Part shown: piece after piece, positions 17,509 to 24,159 of the stretch | How the letters are laid out: each line of letters opens with the position of its first letter | Numbering within the stretch: the stretch's first letter is position 1 | Source: an uncultured Bacteroidales bacterium | GTDB taxonomy: Bacteria > Bacteroidota > Bacteroidia > Bacteroidales > Paludibacteraceae | Reading direction: 5' to 3' | NCBI GenBank assembly: GCA_900317885.1 | Contig: ONIM01000020.1 | Coordinates: 1 to 34,759 of the forward strand | DNA length: 34,759 bases | Notes under the pieces: generated by a model | Seen by the model: the letters and a program-made list of their open reading frames with translations, nothing else | Databases searched by the model: none | Told to the model about the DNA's origin: nothing | Program-made: the position numbers and the translations under genes

Positions 17509-18299
17509 ACACTTACAACGCCCGCAATGTGGGGGTGCGGGTCATATCCCTCTAATTGAAAATCTTCGTATTGGAATTGGAAGAGGTCTTTTACCTCCGG
17601 ATTGATCACCATCTTCGGTAATGCCCGCGGCTCACGTGTTAGTTGCAGTTTGACTTGCTCCAGGTGATTCAGATAGATATGTGCATCGCCGAGTGTGTGT
17701 ACGAAATCGCCGCATTCGAGTCCTGTTACTTGTGCCATCATCTGCAGCAATAACGCATAGCTGGCGATATTAAAGGGCACGCCGAGGAAGATATCTGCGC
17801 TGCGTTGGTAGAGTTGCAGACTCAGTTTGCCATCCGCCACATAGAACTGAAACAGGCAGTGGCAGGGTGGGAGAGCCATTTTCTCTACTTCGGCTACGTT
17901 CCACGCGCTGACCATCATCCGGCGGCTGTCGGGATTTTCCTTGATCATCTTCACTATATTGGCTATCTGATCAATCGTACCGCCATTATAATCCGGCCAC
18001 GAGCGCCATTGATGCCCATACACAGGGCCCAACTCGCCGTTCTCATCCGCCCATTCATTCCAGATACGCACGCCGTGCTCCTGCAGGTATTTCACATTCG
18101 TGTCGCCCTGTAAGAACCACAGCAACTCATAGATGATGGACTTCAGATGCAGTTTCTTCGTCGTCAAGAGCGGAAAACCGTCCGACATCTTGAATCGCAT
18201 CTGGTGACCGAACACAGAGATGGTACCTGTGCCCGTACGGTCGTGCTTGATAGTGCCTTCATCCAGCACACGCTGGCATAAATCTAAATACTGTTTCAT
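17505..18299 (-). CDS. thyA: Thymidylate synthase
   Basis: A 264-aa protein, the same length as the E. coli enzyme, converting dUMP to dTMP with methylene-THF. The catalytic cysteine is C146 in [12 protein letters not shown]. Other motifs are the phosphate-binding RTGTGT near residue 21, [13 protein letters not shown], and [20 protein letters not shown]. The start shares bases with the porE stop (TAATG) and its stop overlaps folA. Confidence 0.98.
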   Translation of the reverse strand: MKQYLDLCQRVLDEGTIKHDRTGTGTISVFGHQMRFKMSDGFPLLTTKKLHLKSIIYELLWFLQGDTNVKYLQEHGVRIWNEWADENGELGPVYGHQWRSWPDYNGGTIDQIANIVKMIKENPDSRRMMVSAWNVAEVEKMALPPCHCLFQFYVADGKLSLQLYQRSADIFLGVPFNIASYALLLQMMAQVTGLECGDFVHTLGDAHIYLNHLEQVKLQLTREPRALPKMVINPEVKDLFQFQYEDFQLEGYDPHPHIAGVVSV

Positions 18300-20356
18300 T
18301 AGTATAACTTATATGTTGTCTTTAGTACCTTAAATTCCGTACGACGGTTAATCTGGTTGCAGATCTCCTGCTTGTCTTCCGTCAGCCCGGTGATAAACGC
18401 CTCGTCTAACTCCTGCTCCACAGGAATCCACGGATATTGTTTGTTCAGCGCTTTGTCGGCTTTTACGGGTTTGCTCTTGCCATAACCCACCGGCGTCAGA
18501 CGCTCTGCTTCAATACCTTTCTTAATGAGGTAGTCGCAGCAACTCTGCGCACGTTTCTGGCTCAAGTCCAAGTTGAACTCTTCATTACCTTTCATATCCG
18601 TATGTGCGCTCAACTCAATGGTGATATTCGGGTTGTCTTGCAGCAGTTTCACGAGGTGCAACAACTCTGTTTCACTCGCTTTCGTGATCTCCCATCGGCC
18701 GAACTCATAGAAGATATTCTCCATCTTCACCGGCCTGCTGATCGGACTTAGCGTGAAATTGAGCGTATAGGTCTTGCTGTCCTTCAAGTTCAGCGTCGTC
18801 CATTGCTCTTTGGCGTTCAGGTGTCCGCGAGCGGTGGCTAACATCACATATTTGACTTCTTTCTGCAGTTTGATCTTGTATGTTCCATCGCGGCGCACAT
18901 TAACGCGGCTGTTGGTGCCGTCGCTGCCCACTACGTGCAACTTGGCATCCGAAAGCGGGTTACCTTCTTCGTCGCTTACTATGCCTTCCGCAATGAACTC
19001 CATCTCCGGCAACCGGAAGCTGTATATCTTGTCAAAACCTTTCTTATCGCCTCTGTTCGAAGAGAAGAAGCCGTCCTGGCTCTCACCCGCAAAGGTGATT
19101 CCGAAGTCGTCTCCCGAACCGTTAAACGGCGCGCCCATGTTATAAAGCACCCAAACCGTTGTATCTTTTGCAGTCGTGTCGAGCGTCGCTTTATAGAGGT
19201 CCAAGCCGCCATAACCCGGATGTCCGTTGCTGGCGAAATAGAGTGTCCCGTCGGCATGCACGTACGGGTACATCTCATCTGCCGGCGTGTTGATACCTTT
19301 TCCGAGAGGATGGGCGTTTACCCATTCCGAGCCGTCCAGCTCTGCCATCCAGATATCTTTTCCTCCTTCACCTCCCATCGCGTCGCTTACGAAATACAAA
19401 GTATCGCCCGTGGGATTCAAAGCCGGATGGCCGACGGTAATCGAACTATCCGCAAAAAGCTTCACTTCCTGCGCTTCGCCCCATTCGCCACTGGCACGCT
19501 CGCTCTTGTAGATCTTTGCGCCCAGGTCTTTTCCGTTAATCGGCTTTGAATAGGTGAAATACATCGTCCTGCCGTCCTTGCTGAAGCTGCAAACACCCAT
19601 CTCTGCCGTTCCGGCTTGCTTGCCTCCGGTTGAGTCATTCTTCTGCTCCTCTTCCGGCGCGTCGTACAGACCTTCTGCGAGCACTATTTCTTCCCATTCT
19701 CCCGCCGCGTTCTTGCGCGTCTGGTATAACTGAAATAACTGCTGCCCGGTTACGTTACTCGGTCTTTTCAACTTCTTTGTACCGCCTTTCTGCTTCTCCT
19801 GCCGGTTGCTGGTGAACATCATCGCATCGCTCTGGTCTCCGATAAACATCGGCGCGAAGTTACTTGTGCGGCGTTGGTTAAACTCCTTCGCTTCGGCAAT
19901 CTTGTACCGCGAACCTTGTTTCTTCCACTCCTCTATCTTCGCGCACGCGTATTGACCTGCCTGCGCTACATAGTTGTCCGGATGGGCTTGGAGATAGAGT
20001 TCATAGTTCTTGGCGGCATCTTTATACTTACCCTGGTATTGGTACACCATGCCGGCATGAAGAAAGACCGTCGAGTCCTGAAGGTAATACTTGTTACGGA
20101 TGGCATTCTGGTAACAATTGGTTGCTCTCGGGTTATTCAAAATCCGATAGCACTCGCCTTGTTTGTATGCCACATAGCCTTTCAGTTGTTTCTCGGTCTT
20201 GGACGACAGACGGCTGTAGCAGGACTTATAGATATCCGCCGCGACGTAGTACTCGCCGATAGCGAACTTCTTATCCGCTCGCTTGATTCGCTTCTGAATA
20301 CTACATCCCGGCAGTAACAAAAGAATTGCTACTATGTATAAAATGCTTTTTCTCAT
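18299..20356 (-). CDS. porE: PorE-like lipoprotein: TPR, beta-propeller, CRD and OmpA domains
   Basis: A 685-aa lipoprotein with lipobox LLPGC (C18). It has an N-terminal TPR region (about 25-150) and a WD40/PD40-like propeller (about 160-450, with repeats such as [33 protein letters not shown] and [17 protein letters not shown]). A carboxypeptidase-regulatory-like domain follows (about 460-545, [24 protein letters not shown]), then an OmpA peptidoglycan-binding domain (about 560-685, [24 protein letters not shown]). This order is that of PorE, a type IX secretion component linking the outer-membrane machinery to peptidoglycan. Many OmpA/PD40 paralogues exist in Bacteroidota, so the exact PorE name is likely rather than certain. 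Its start overlaps the DUF1015 stop (ATGA). Confidence 0.87.
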   Translation of the reverse strand: MRKSILYIVAILLLLPGCSIQKRIKRADKKFAIGEYYVAADIYKSCYSRLSSKTEKQLKGYVAYKQGECYRILNNPRATNCYQNAIRNKYYLQDSTVFLHAGMVYQYQGKYKDAAKNYELYLQAHPDNYVAQAGQYACAKIEEWKKQGSRYKIAEAKEFNQRRTSNFAPMFIGDQSDAMMFTSNRQEKQKGGTKKLKRPSNVTGQQLFQLYQTRKNAAGEWEEIVLAEGLYDAPEEEQKNDSTGGKQAGTAEMGVCSFSKDGRTMYFTYSKPINGKDLGAKIYKSERASGEWGEAQEVKLFADSSITVGHPALNPTGDTLYFVSDAMGGEGGKDIWMAELDGSEWVNAHPLGKGINTPADEMYPYVHADGTLYFASNGHPGYGGLDLYKATLDTTAKDTTVWVLYNMGAPFNGSGDDFGITFAGESQDGFFSSNRGDKKGFDKIYSFRLPEMEFIAEGIVSDEEGNPLSDAKLHVVGSDGTNSRVNVRRDGTYKIKLQKEVKYVMLATARGHLNAKEQWTTLNLKDSKTYTLNFTLSPISRPVKMENIFYEFGRWEITKASETELLHLVKLLQDNPNITIELSAHTDMKGNEEFNLDLSQKRAQSCCDYLIKKGIEAERLTPVGYGKSKPVKADKALNKQYPWIPVEQELDEAFITGLTEDKQEICNQINRRTEFKVLKTTYKLY

Positions 20357-21687
20357 TCCAAGCTGTGTACTACAAGTCCGCTGCGCAGTTTGGGTTCAAA
20401 CCACGTTGTTTTCGGCGGCATAATGTTTCCGCTGTCGGCGATGTCGATGATCTGCTGCATGGTAACGGGATAGAGTGCCAATGCCATCTTCATCTCGCCG
20501 CTATCCACACGTTTCTTCAGCTCACCAAGTCCACGGATTCCGCCCACGAAATCAATACGTTTGTCGCTCCGGAGGTCTTTGATGCCGAGAATCTTATCCA
20601 AAATCAGGTTACTGGAGATTGTTACGTCCAGTACGCCGATCGGATCTGCATTATTATAGCGACCTTCTTTGGCAGTCAACGAGTACCACTTTCCGCCCAG
20701 ATACAAGCTGAAATTATGCAATCCCTTAGGCTTTACTGCAGAGAAATCTTCCTTCCCTTCAGGGAGGGGCTGGGGGTAGGCTTTGATTTCGAAATCCTCT
20801 TTCAACTTCTCGATAAACTCCGCTTCGCTCAGTCCGTTCAGGTCCTTCACCACGCGGTTGTAATCAATAATATTCAGCTGGTCATCCGGGAAGCACACCG
20901 CCATAAAGAACTCATACTCCGGGATCTCCCCTCCTTTACGGAGGGGTTGGGGGAGGCTTTTCCTTTCTGCGCCGACTCCGGCAGCTGCCGCCGAGCGATG
21001 ATGTCCGTCCGCAATATACATCGCCGGAATCTGAGCAAAAATCTCCGTGATACGCGCGATGGTCTGCTTGTCGTTAATCACCCAGAACGTGTGGCGGAAA
21101 CCTTCCGGAGCCGCTACAAAATCATACTCCGGCTCGCCCTTCGTCACTTCCGCTACAATCTTATCCAAGTCCTCGCGATGGGGATAAGCAAAGAACACAG
21201 GCTCCATGTTTGCGTTCAAAACGCGCACATGTTTCATTCGGTCTTCCTCTTTGTCCTTACGCGTCAACTCGTGCTTCTTAATGCGTCCCTCCAGGTAATC
21301 ATCTACCCACGCCCCGACAACCAGACCATACTGCGTCTTCGCTTTCTCACCTGCCAAAGCCGCTCCGGTAGCGTTCTCCAGACCTTCGCCTTTAGCCAAA
21401 ATCGTTTGCGCATAGACGTAGTATTTCTCCTCCTGGTCCTGCACAAGCCATCCTTTCTTTTTGAACAGCTTAAACTGCTCAACTGCCGCTCCATACACAC
21501 GCTCGTCGTGCTCATCCGTTTCCGGTGCAAAATTGATCTCGGGTTTGATGATGTGGTATAGCGATTTCTCGTTACCTGCCGCTTCCGCACGTGCTTCTTC
21601 ACTATTGAGCACGTCGTACGGACGGCTACTTACTTGCTCCACCAACTCTTTTGGCGGACGTATTCCTCGAAATGGTTTAATCTTCAT
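20353..21687 (-). CDS. DUF1015 domain protein carrying two palindromic-element insertions
   Basis: A 444-aa protein that starts MKIKPFRGIRPPKELVEQVSSRPYDVL, has YIADGHHRSAAA in the centre, and ends with the DUF1015 pattern ALYPVTMQQIIDIADSGNIMPPKTTWFEPKLRSGL. The family is HTH/kinase-like in some annotations, but I know of no proven function. In Bacteroidales it is often found near serC and serA, which here are on the other strand about 6 kb away. Two in-frame segments, SLPQPLRKGGE and AYPQPLPEGKE, are encoded by copies of a GC-rich palindromic repeat and look like additions to the fold. Confidence 0.88.
   Translation of the reverse strand: MKIKPFRGIRPPKELVEQVSSRPYDVLNSEEARAEAAGNEKSLYHIIKPEINFAPETDEHDERVYGAAVEQFKLFKKKGWLVQDQEEKYYVYAQTILAKGEGLENATGAALAGEKAKTQYGLVVGAWVDDYLEGRIKKHELTRKDKEEDRMKHVRVLNANMEPVFFAYPHREDLDKIVAEVTKGEPEYDFVAAPEGFRHTFWVINDKQTIARITEIFAQIPAMYIADGHHRSAAAAGVGAERKSLPQPLRKGGEIPEYEFFMAVCFPDDQLNIIDYNRVVKDLNGLSEAEFIEKLKEDFEIKAYPQPLPEGKEDFSAVKPKGLHNFSLYLGGKWYSLTAKEGRYNNADPIGVLDVTISSNLILDKILGIKDLRSDKRIDFVGGIRGLGELKKRVDSGEMKMALALYPVTMQQIIDIADSGNIMPPKTTWFEPKLRSGLVVHSLE
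20751..20784 (-). repeat. GC-rich palindromic element, copy A, in frame in the DUF1015 gene
   Basis: On the plus strand CCTTCCCT and AGGGAGGG form imperfect arms around TC, followed by a G-run tail ending in TAGGCTTT. On the coding strand it encodes AYPQPLPEGKE. Confidence 0.85.
20926..20961 (-). repeat. GC-rich palindromic element, copy B, in frame in the DUF1015 gene
   Basis: On the plus strand the perfect arms CCCCTCC and GGAGGGG flank TTTAC, followed by a G-run tail ending in GAGGCTTTT. It encodes SLPQPLRKGGE, in the same frame as copy A. Confidence 0.9.
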
Positions 21688-21761
21688 ACAATTTCTGTAT
21701 TTTCGTAAACTATACCTGTTTTCGGTATTTTGGGTTGTTATTTTTTTATTTTGTTCATTGT

Positions 21762-21778
21762 GCCGGATGGTATCCGGC
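21762..21778. other. Perfect 7-bp hairpin in the bactofilin-DUF1015 gap
   Basis: GCCGGAT, loop GGT, ATCCGGC. No T-run follows on either strand, so it is not a typical intrinsic terminator. The 123-bp gap (21688-21810) also holds palindromic copy C and an AT-rich stretch, with no convincing TAnnTTTG box. An RNA-processing or stability role is possible. Confidence 0.7.
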
Positions 21779-21812
21779 TTCCTCCCCTTTATAGAGAGGT
21801 TTGGTGGGGCTT
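21779..21812 (-). repeat. GC-rich palindromic element, copy C, at the end of bactofilin
   Basis: A diverged copy (CCTCCCCTTTATAGAGAGG core, tail GGGGCTT) ends at the bactofilin stop codon. It aligns with copies A and B in order and tail sequence but has weaker arms. Confidence 0.65.
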
Positions 21813-22179
21813 ATTTCTTTTCCGTAGCTGCTGTAACATTACCTCCCATAGAGCAAGTGCCGTTAAACTGCGCACCCGGCTCTACCACCAGTGTCTTGGT
21901 TTGTACGTCGCCTTGTATTTTTCCGCTTGCACGGAGCGATAGCTGTTGGCTGCAAATAATCTTGCCATCCATCAGACCCAATATCTCTGCGTTTTGGCAA
22001 CTAACGGTACCTTTGATCTTACCTGCTTCGCCAATAACTACCTTGCCCGTACATTTCAACTCTCCCTCAATCATTCCGTCAATTCGAAAATCACTATCGG
22101 CAGTAATATTGCCGACAATCTTACTTCCTGCGGTCAGCGCGTTGAACATCAAACCGCTTTGTTGTTTGTCATTTGCCAT
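21811..22179 (-). CDS. Bactofilin (polymer-forming cytoskeletal protein)
   Basis: A 122-aa protein made almost wholly of a right-handed beta-helix pattern: SKIVGNITADSDFRIDGMIEGELKCTGKVVIGEAGKIKGTVSCQNAEILGLMDGKI, then KIQGDVQTKTLVVEPGAQFNGTCSMG. Short tails flank the helix. Bactofilins polymerise without nucleotide and place cell-wall or envelope enzymes. It lies 25 bp downstream of prsW in the same direction. PBP1A, further along the same block, is a thematically related envelope gene. Confidence 0.93.
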   Translation of the reverse strand: MANDKQQSGLMFNALTAGSKIVGNITADSDFRIDGMIEGELKCTGKVVIGEAGKIKGTVSCQNAEILGLMDGKIICSQQLSLRASGKIQGDVQTKTLVVEPGAQFNGTCSMGGNVTAATEKK

Positions 22180-22204
22180 AATTCCTATATATTTTTTGTT
22201 ATGA

Positions 22205-22900
22205 TCAATCTATTTCTTGTTGGTGCTTCTCAATCAGTTTGACGCTGTATTTGCGCAGTCTGTTGAAGCCCACGAGGAACACAATCATCATGATTCCTGC
22301 GATATATTCCGGCATTGCACCCATACTCATTAGAATGCCGTCGTACAAACCATGCGCCATCATCGGCATGAACCAGGCGAGGAACATATTTCTCTTTTTG
22401 TTTGCGGGATCTCCAAAGGTAGCCAGACCGAAGAAGAATCCCATAACCACGCCGAAGAAGAAATGTCCCGGAACTGCGAACAGCGCCCTGCTCACGCCGA
22501 TAGAGATCCAGCTGCCGTCTTCTAATCCTTGCATGAGATAGCCGATATTCTCAAACCCGGCAAATCCCAGACCGATGCAGGACGCGTACACGATTCCGTC
22601 CAGACGCTCGTCGTAATAGGGGTTCTTGCGCAGCAGCAACCACAGCATCAGCAGTTTGGCGCTCTCCTCCGGAATGCCGGCCTGCACAAAGGCCTTGATG
22701 AATCCCGTAAGCCAACTCGTAACAGGTATCTCACCAAACGGGGTCATGACCAGTATTACCAGCAATGCAGAAAGAACACCATAGCACAGCGCCTTGAGCA
22801 ACCATTTCAAGGGCTCCGGCTGGCGCATATCTTTCACCAAAATGTAAATAAAAAGCAGTATTACCGGTGCTAACGCCGCTGCGATCAAACTCCAAATCAT
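22205..22900 (-). CDS. PrsW-family intramembrane metalloprotease-like protein
   Basis: A 231-aa polytopic membrane protein with the PrsW/CAAX-like motifs IPEESAK (E78, E79, K82), GFENIGY (E117), PGHFFFG and a C-terminal HGLYDG. The Bacillus homologue cleaves the anti-sigma factor RsiW; the substrate here is unknown. The frame is open to a TTG at 22927, but that codon lies within the promoter -7 box, so ATG at 22900 is the start. The leader would be about 20 nt. It is the promoter-proximal gene of the long minus-strand block. Confidence 0.92.
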   Translation of the reverse strand: MIWSLIAAALAPVILLFIYILVKDMRQPEPLKWLLKALCYGVLSALLVILVMTPFGEIPVTSWLTGFIKAFVQAGIPEESAKLLMLWLLLRKNPYYDERLDGIVYASCIGLGFAGFENIGYLMQGLEDGSWISIGVSRALFAVPGHFFFGVVMGFFFGLATFGDPANKKRNMFLAWFMPMMAHGLYDGILMSMGAMPEYIAGIMMIVFLVGFNRLRKYSVKLIEKHQQEID

Positions 22901-22924
22901 AAGCTGTTCACAAAAAATTGCGTG

Positions 22925-22955
22925 CAAAGTTACAACTTTTTTTTGACATACGCAA
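22925..22955 (-). promoter_or_regulatory. Bacteroidota-type promoter of the prsW block
   Basis: On the minus strand TTG (22955-22953), 20 bp, then TAACTTTG (22932-22925), followed by CAC. This fits the -33 TTTG/-7 TAnnTTTG consensus of the Bacteroidota primary sigma factor. Transcription would start near 22920. It is the only strong promoter seen for the whole 19-gene block. Confidence 0.85.
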
Positions 22956-23069
22956 GCCCGCGCGCGTTTTCTTTAAATTTTTTATGAAAATCCCTTCCTA
23001 ACCTGCCGCACACTCTACACCTCCTTTTTCTACCCAAAACAACACCATTAACTACCCCTAACAAGACTC

Positions 23070-23113
23070 TCACCATAGGATCACCATAAGATGACCATAG
23101 GATCACCATAGGA
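23070..23113. repeat. Four perfectly spaced 11-bp tandem repeats
   Basis: Units are TCACCATAGGA (23070-23080), TCACCATAAGA (23081-23091), TGACCATAGGA (23092-23102) and TCACCATAGGA (23103-23113). An 11-bp period puts each unit on nearly the same face of the helix, as in iterons or cooperative regulator sites. A partial unit (ACACCATTAAC) lies just upstream. Confidence 0.95.
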
Positions 23114-23276
23114 TGAATGACCCATTTTGTCATTTATGCCATTTTACTATATATACATAGTATATATACTTTTTATTCGTCATCTTTCAAAAATAGGACT
23201 CATTTTATCTCCTGATCCCCTTTTCTAACCACCTCTTTTTATTGCAAAAAAATGAGAAAAATCACGAAAATGATGG

Positions 23277-23292
23277 CATATGCTTGCATATG
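23277..23292. promoter_or_regulatory. Perfect palindrome over the -33 element of the plus promoter
   Basis: CATATGC, TT, GCATATG: 7-bp arms whose centre coincides with the -33 TTG (23284-23286). Its position fits a repressor operator. The matching minus promoter retains only the GCGTATG half. Confidence 0.6.
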
Positions 23293-23314
23293 TCATATTT
23301 TTTTAGTAACTTTG
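23284..23314 (+). promoter_or_regulatory. Bacteroidota-type promoter of the small-protein/ompH block
   Basis: TTG (23284-23286), 20 bp, TAACTTTG (23307-23314), then CAC. The expected start near 23320 gives a leader of about 15 nt before the ATG at 23335. Confidence 0.87.
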
Positions 23315-23334
23315 CACGCAATTTTTGAAAATGT

Positions 23335-23544
23335 ATGAAATCTATACTGTTAGCGGTGGTATTTTTGATGGTGGCGATGATGCTGCTATGTGTGGGAGTG
23401 ATCTTTAGAAAGGATCATTCGTTTCGCTCGCAACACATCCACCAGAACGCGCGTCTGAAGAAGGATAAGATCCACTGCGCCAAGACGCTAGACAAAGAGG
23501 CGGAGCGGAAATCCGCCCGGAAATTAAATATTTCGGAGCTTTAG
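23335..23544 (+). CDS. Small single-pass membrane protein, 69 aa
   Basis: The N-terminal hydrophobic segment (residues 3-24, SILLAVVFLMVAMMLLCVGVIF) is followed by a basic polar tail with FRSQHIHQNARLKKDKIHCAKTLDKEAERK. Small proteins of this form, with the HxHxN..L.K..IHCA pattern, recur upstream of ompH-like genes in Bacteroidales as far as I recall; I know no function. It sits directly behind a strong promoter and is the first gene of the plus block. ATG at 23335 is chosen over the out-of-frame ATG at 23331. Its stop lies in a 5-bp hairpin (GAGCT, TT, AGCTC). Confidence 0.75.
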   Translation: MKSILLAVVFLMVAMMLLCVGVIFRKDHSFRSQHIHQNARLKKDKIHCAKTLDKEAERKSARKLNISEL

Positions 23545-23557
23545 CTCTGCATATAGC

Positions 23558-23587
23558 GGCCTATTCCGGCCTAAAAAGGCCTAAAAA
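23558..23587 (+). repeat. Three tandem decamers between the small protein and ompH
   Basis: GGCCTATTCC, GGCCTAAAAA and GGCCTAAAAA follow directly on each other. The second and third can fold into an AGGCC/GGCCT stem. They lie in the 69-bp gap before ompH. Confidence 0.8.
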
Positions 23588-23613
23588 TGTAAACAATAAA
23601 AAACAAAATAACA

Positions 23614-24159
23614 ATGAACAAAATTAGTATTATCGTTGAATCGATTTTGGCAGCAGGAGTTGCTGCGCTGTTTATTCTCTTTTTTACGTACAATCCTTGG
23701 GCAAAGAAGTCTGCAGCGGTGGAGAGTTCGGAGAAACTGCAATCGCAATATGAGGAGTCGATGGTAAAGCTGGATACCAAAGCAAAAGCCTTCCAGAAAG
23801 AGTACGAGACCTTCCAGCAGGACGTGCTGAACTTCCAGAAGAAGGTAGAGGCAGGTGCTTTCCTGAGCCGTGAGCGTGCAGAGAGTGAGCAGAGCCGTTT
23901 GCAGAAGAAAGAGCAACAGCTGGCTGCCAAACAGCAGGAGCTGGAGAACCTGCGTCAGCAGTTGAGCAACGATTTCATGAACCAGCAAGCCGCATTGACT
24001 CAGCAGTTGCAGGATTCGGTACAGGCATACTTGCGTGAACTGAACGCCGATGGCCACTACCACCTGATTTTGAACGACGCTGTGCTGATGAACAAGGTTG
24101 CCGGCTACGATATTACCGACGAAGTGGTAGAAGGCCTGAACGCACGTTATGCGAAGTAA
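23614..24159 (+). CDS. OmpH/Skp-like membrane-anchored chaperone
   Basis: A 181-aa protein with one N-terminal membrane segment (about 6-25) followed by a long coiled coil (about 35-140, rich in Gln, Lys and Glu: SRLQKKEQQLAAKQQELENLRQQL). A C-terminal strand follows (YHLILNDAVLMNKVAGYDIT). This is the Skp/OmpH layout, but with an uncleaved anchor rather than a plain signal peptide. Skp proteins hold unfolded outer-membrane proteins in the periplasm, which fits the barrel gene that follows and overlaps it by 11 bp. Confidence 0.85.
   Translation: MNKISIIVESILAAGVAALFILFFTYNPWAKKSAAVESSEKLQSQYEESMVKLDTKAKAFQKEYETFQQDVLNFQKKVEAGAFLSRERAESEQSRLQKKEQQLAAKQQELENLRQQLSNDFMNQQAALTQQLQDSVQAYLRELNADGHYHLILNDAVLMNKVAGYDITDEVVEGLNARYAK

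Larger units (their letters stand above)
22901..23334. other. 434-bp divergent regulatory region
   Basis: No credible gene is present. From left to right it holds the minus promoter (22925-22955), an A/T-rich and C-rich stretch, four 11-bp tandem repeats (23070-23113) and an alternating AT stretch (about 23148-23172). After these come a palindrome (23277-23292) and the plus promoter (23284-23314). The two promoters are near-identical copies in inverted orientation. No DnaA-box consensus was found by eye. Confidence 0.85.

Noticed and set aside
21762-21778. Intrinsic terminator after bactofilin
   Set aside because: The hairpin is perfect but neither strand has a following T-run, so termination is not supported.
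22901-22927. Upstream TTG start for prsW
   Set aside because: The TTG lies in the -7 element itself, so it would not be transcribed; ATG at 22900 follows the start site by about 20 nt.
23070-23113. CRISPR array
   Set aside because: Units are contiguous 11-mers without spacers and there are no cas genes.
22930-23133. 67-codon minus-strand ORF in the divergent region
   Set aside because: Much of it is a translation of the 11-bp repeats (HPMVILWSSYGDPMV) and it has no suitable promoter or family resemblance.
22901-23334. Chromosomal replication origin at the strand switch
   Set aside because: Gene polarity, repeats and AT-rich DNA would fit, but no DnaA-box consensus was found and dnaA is not nearby. 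Whole-chromosome GC skew would be needed; I do not claim it.
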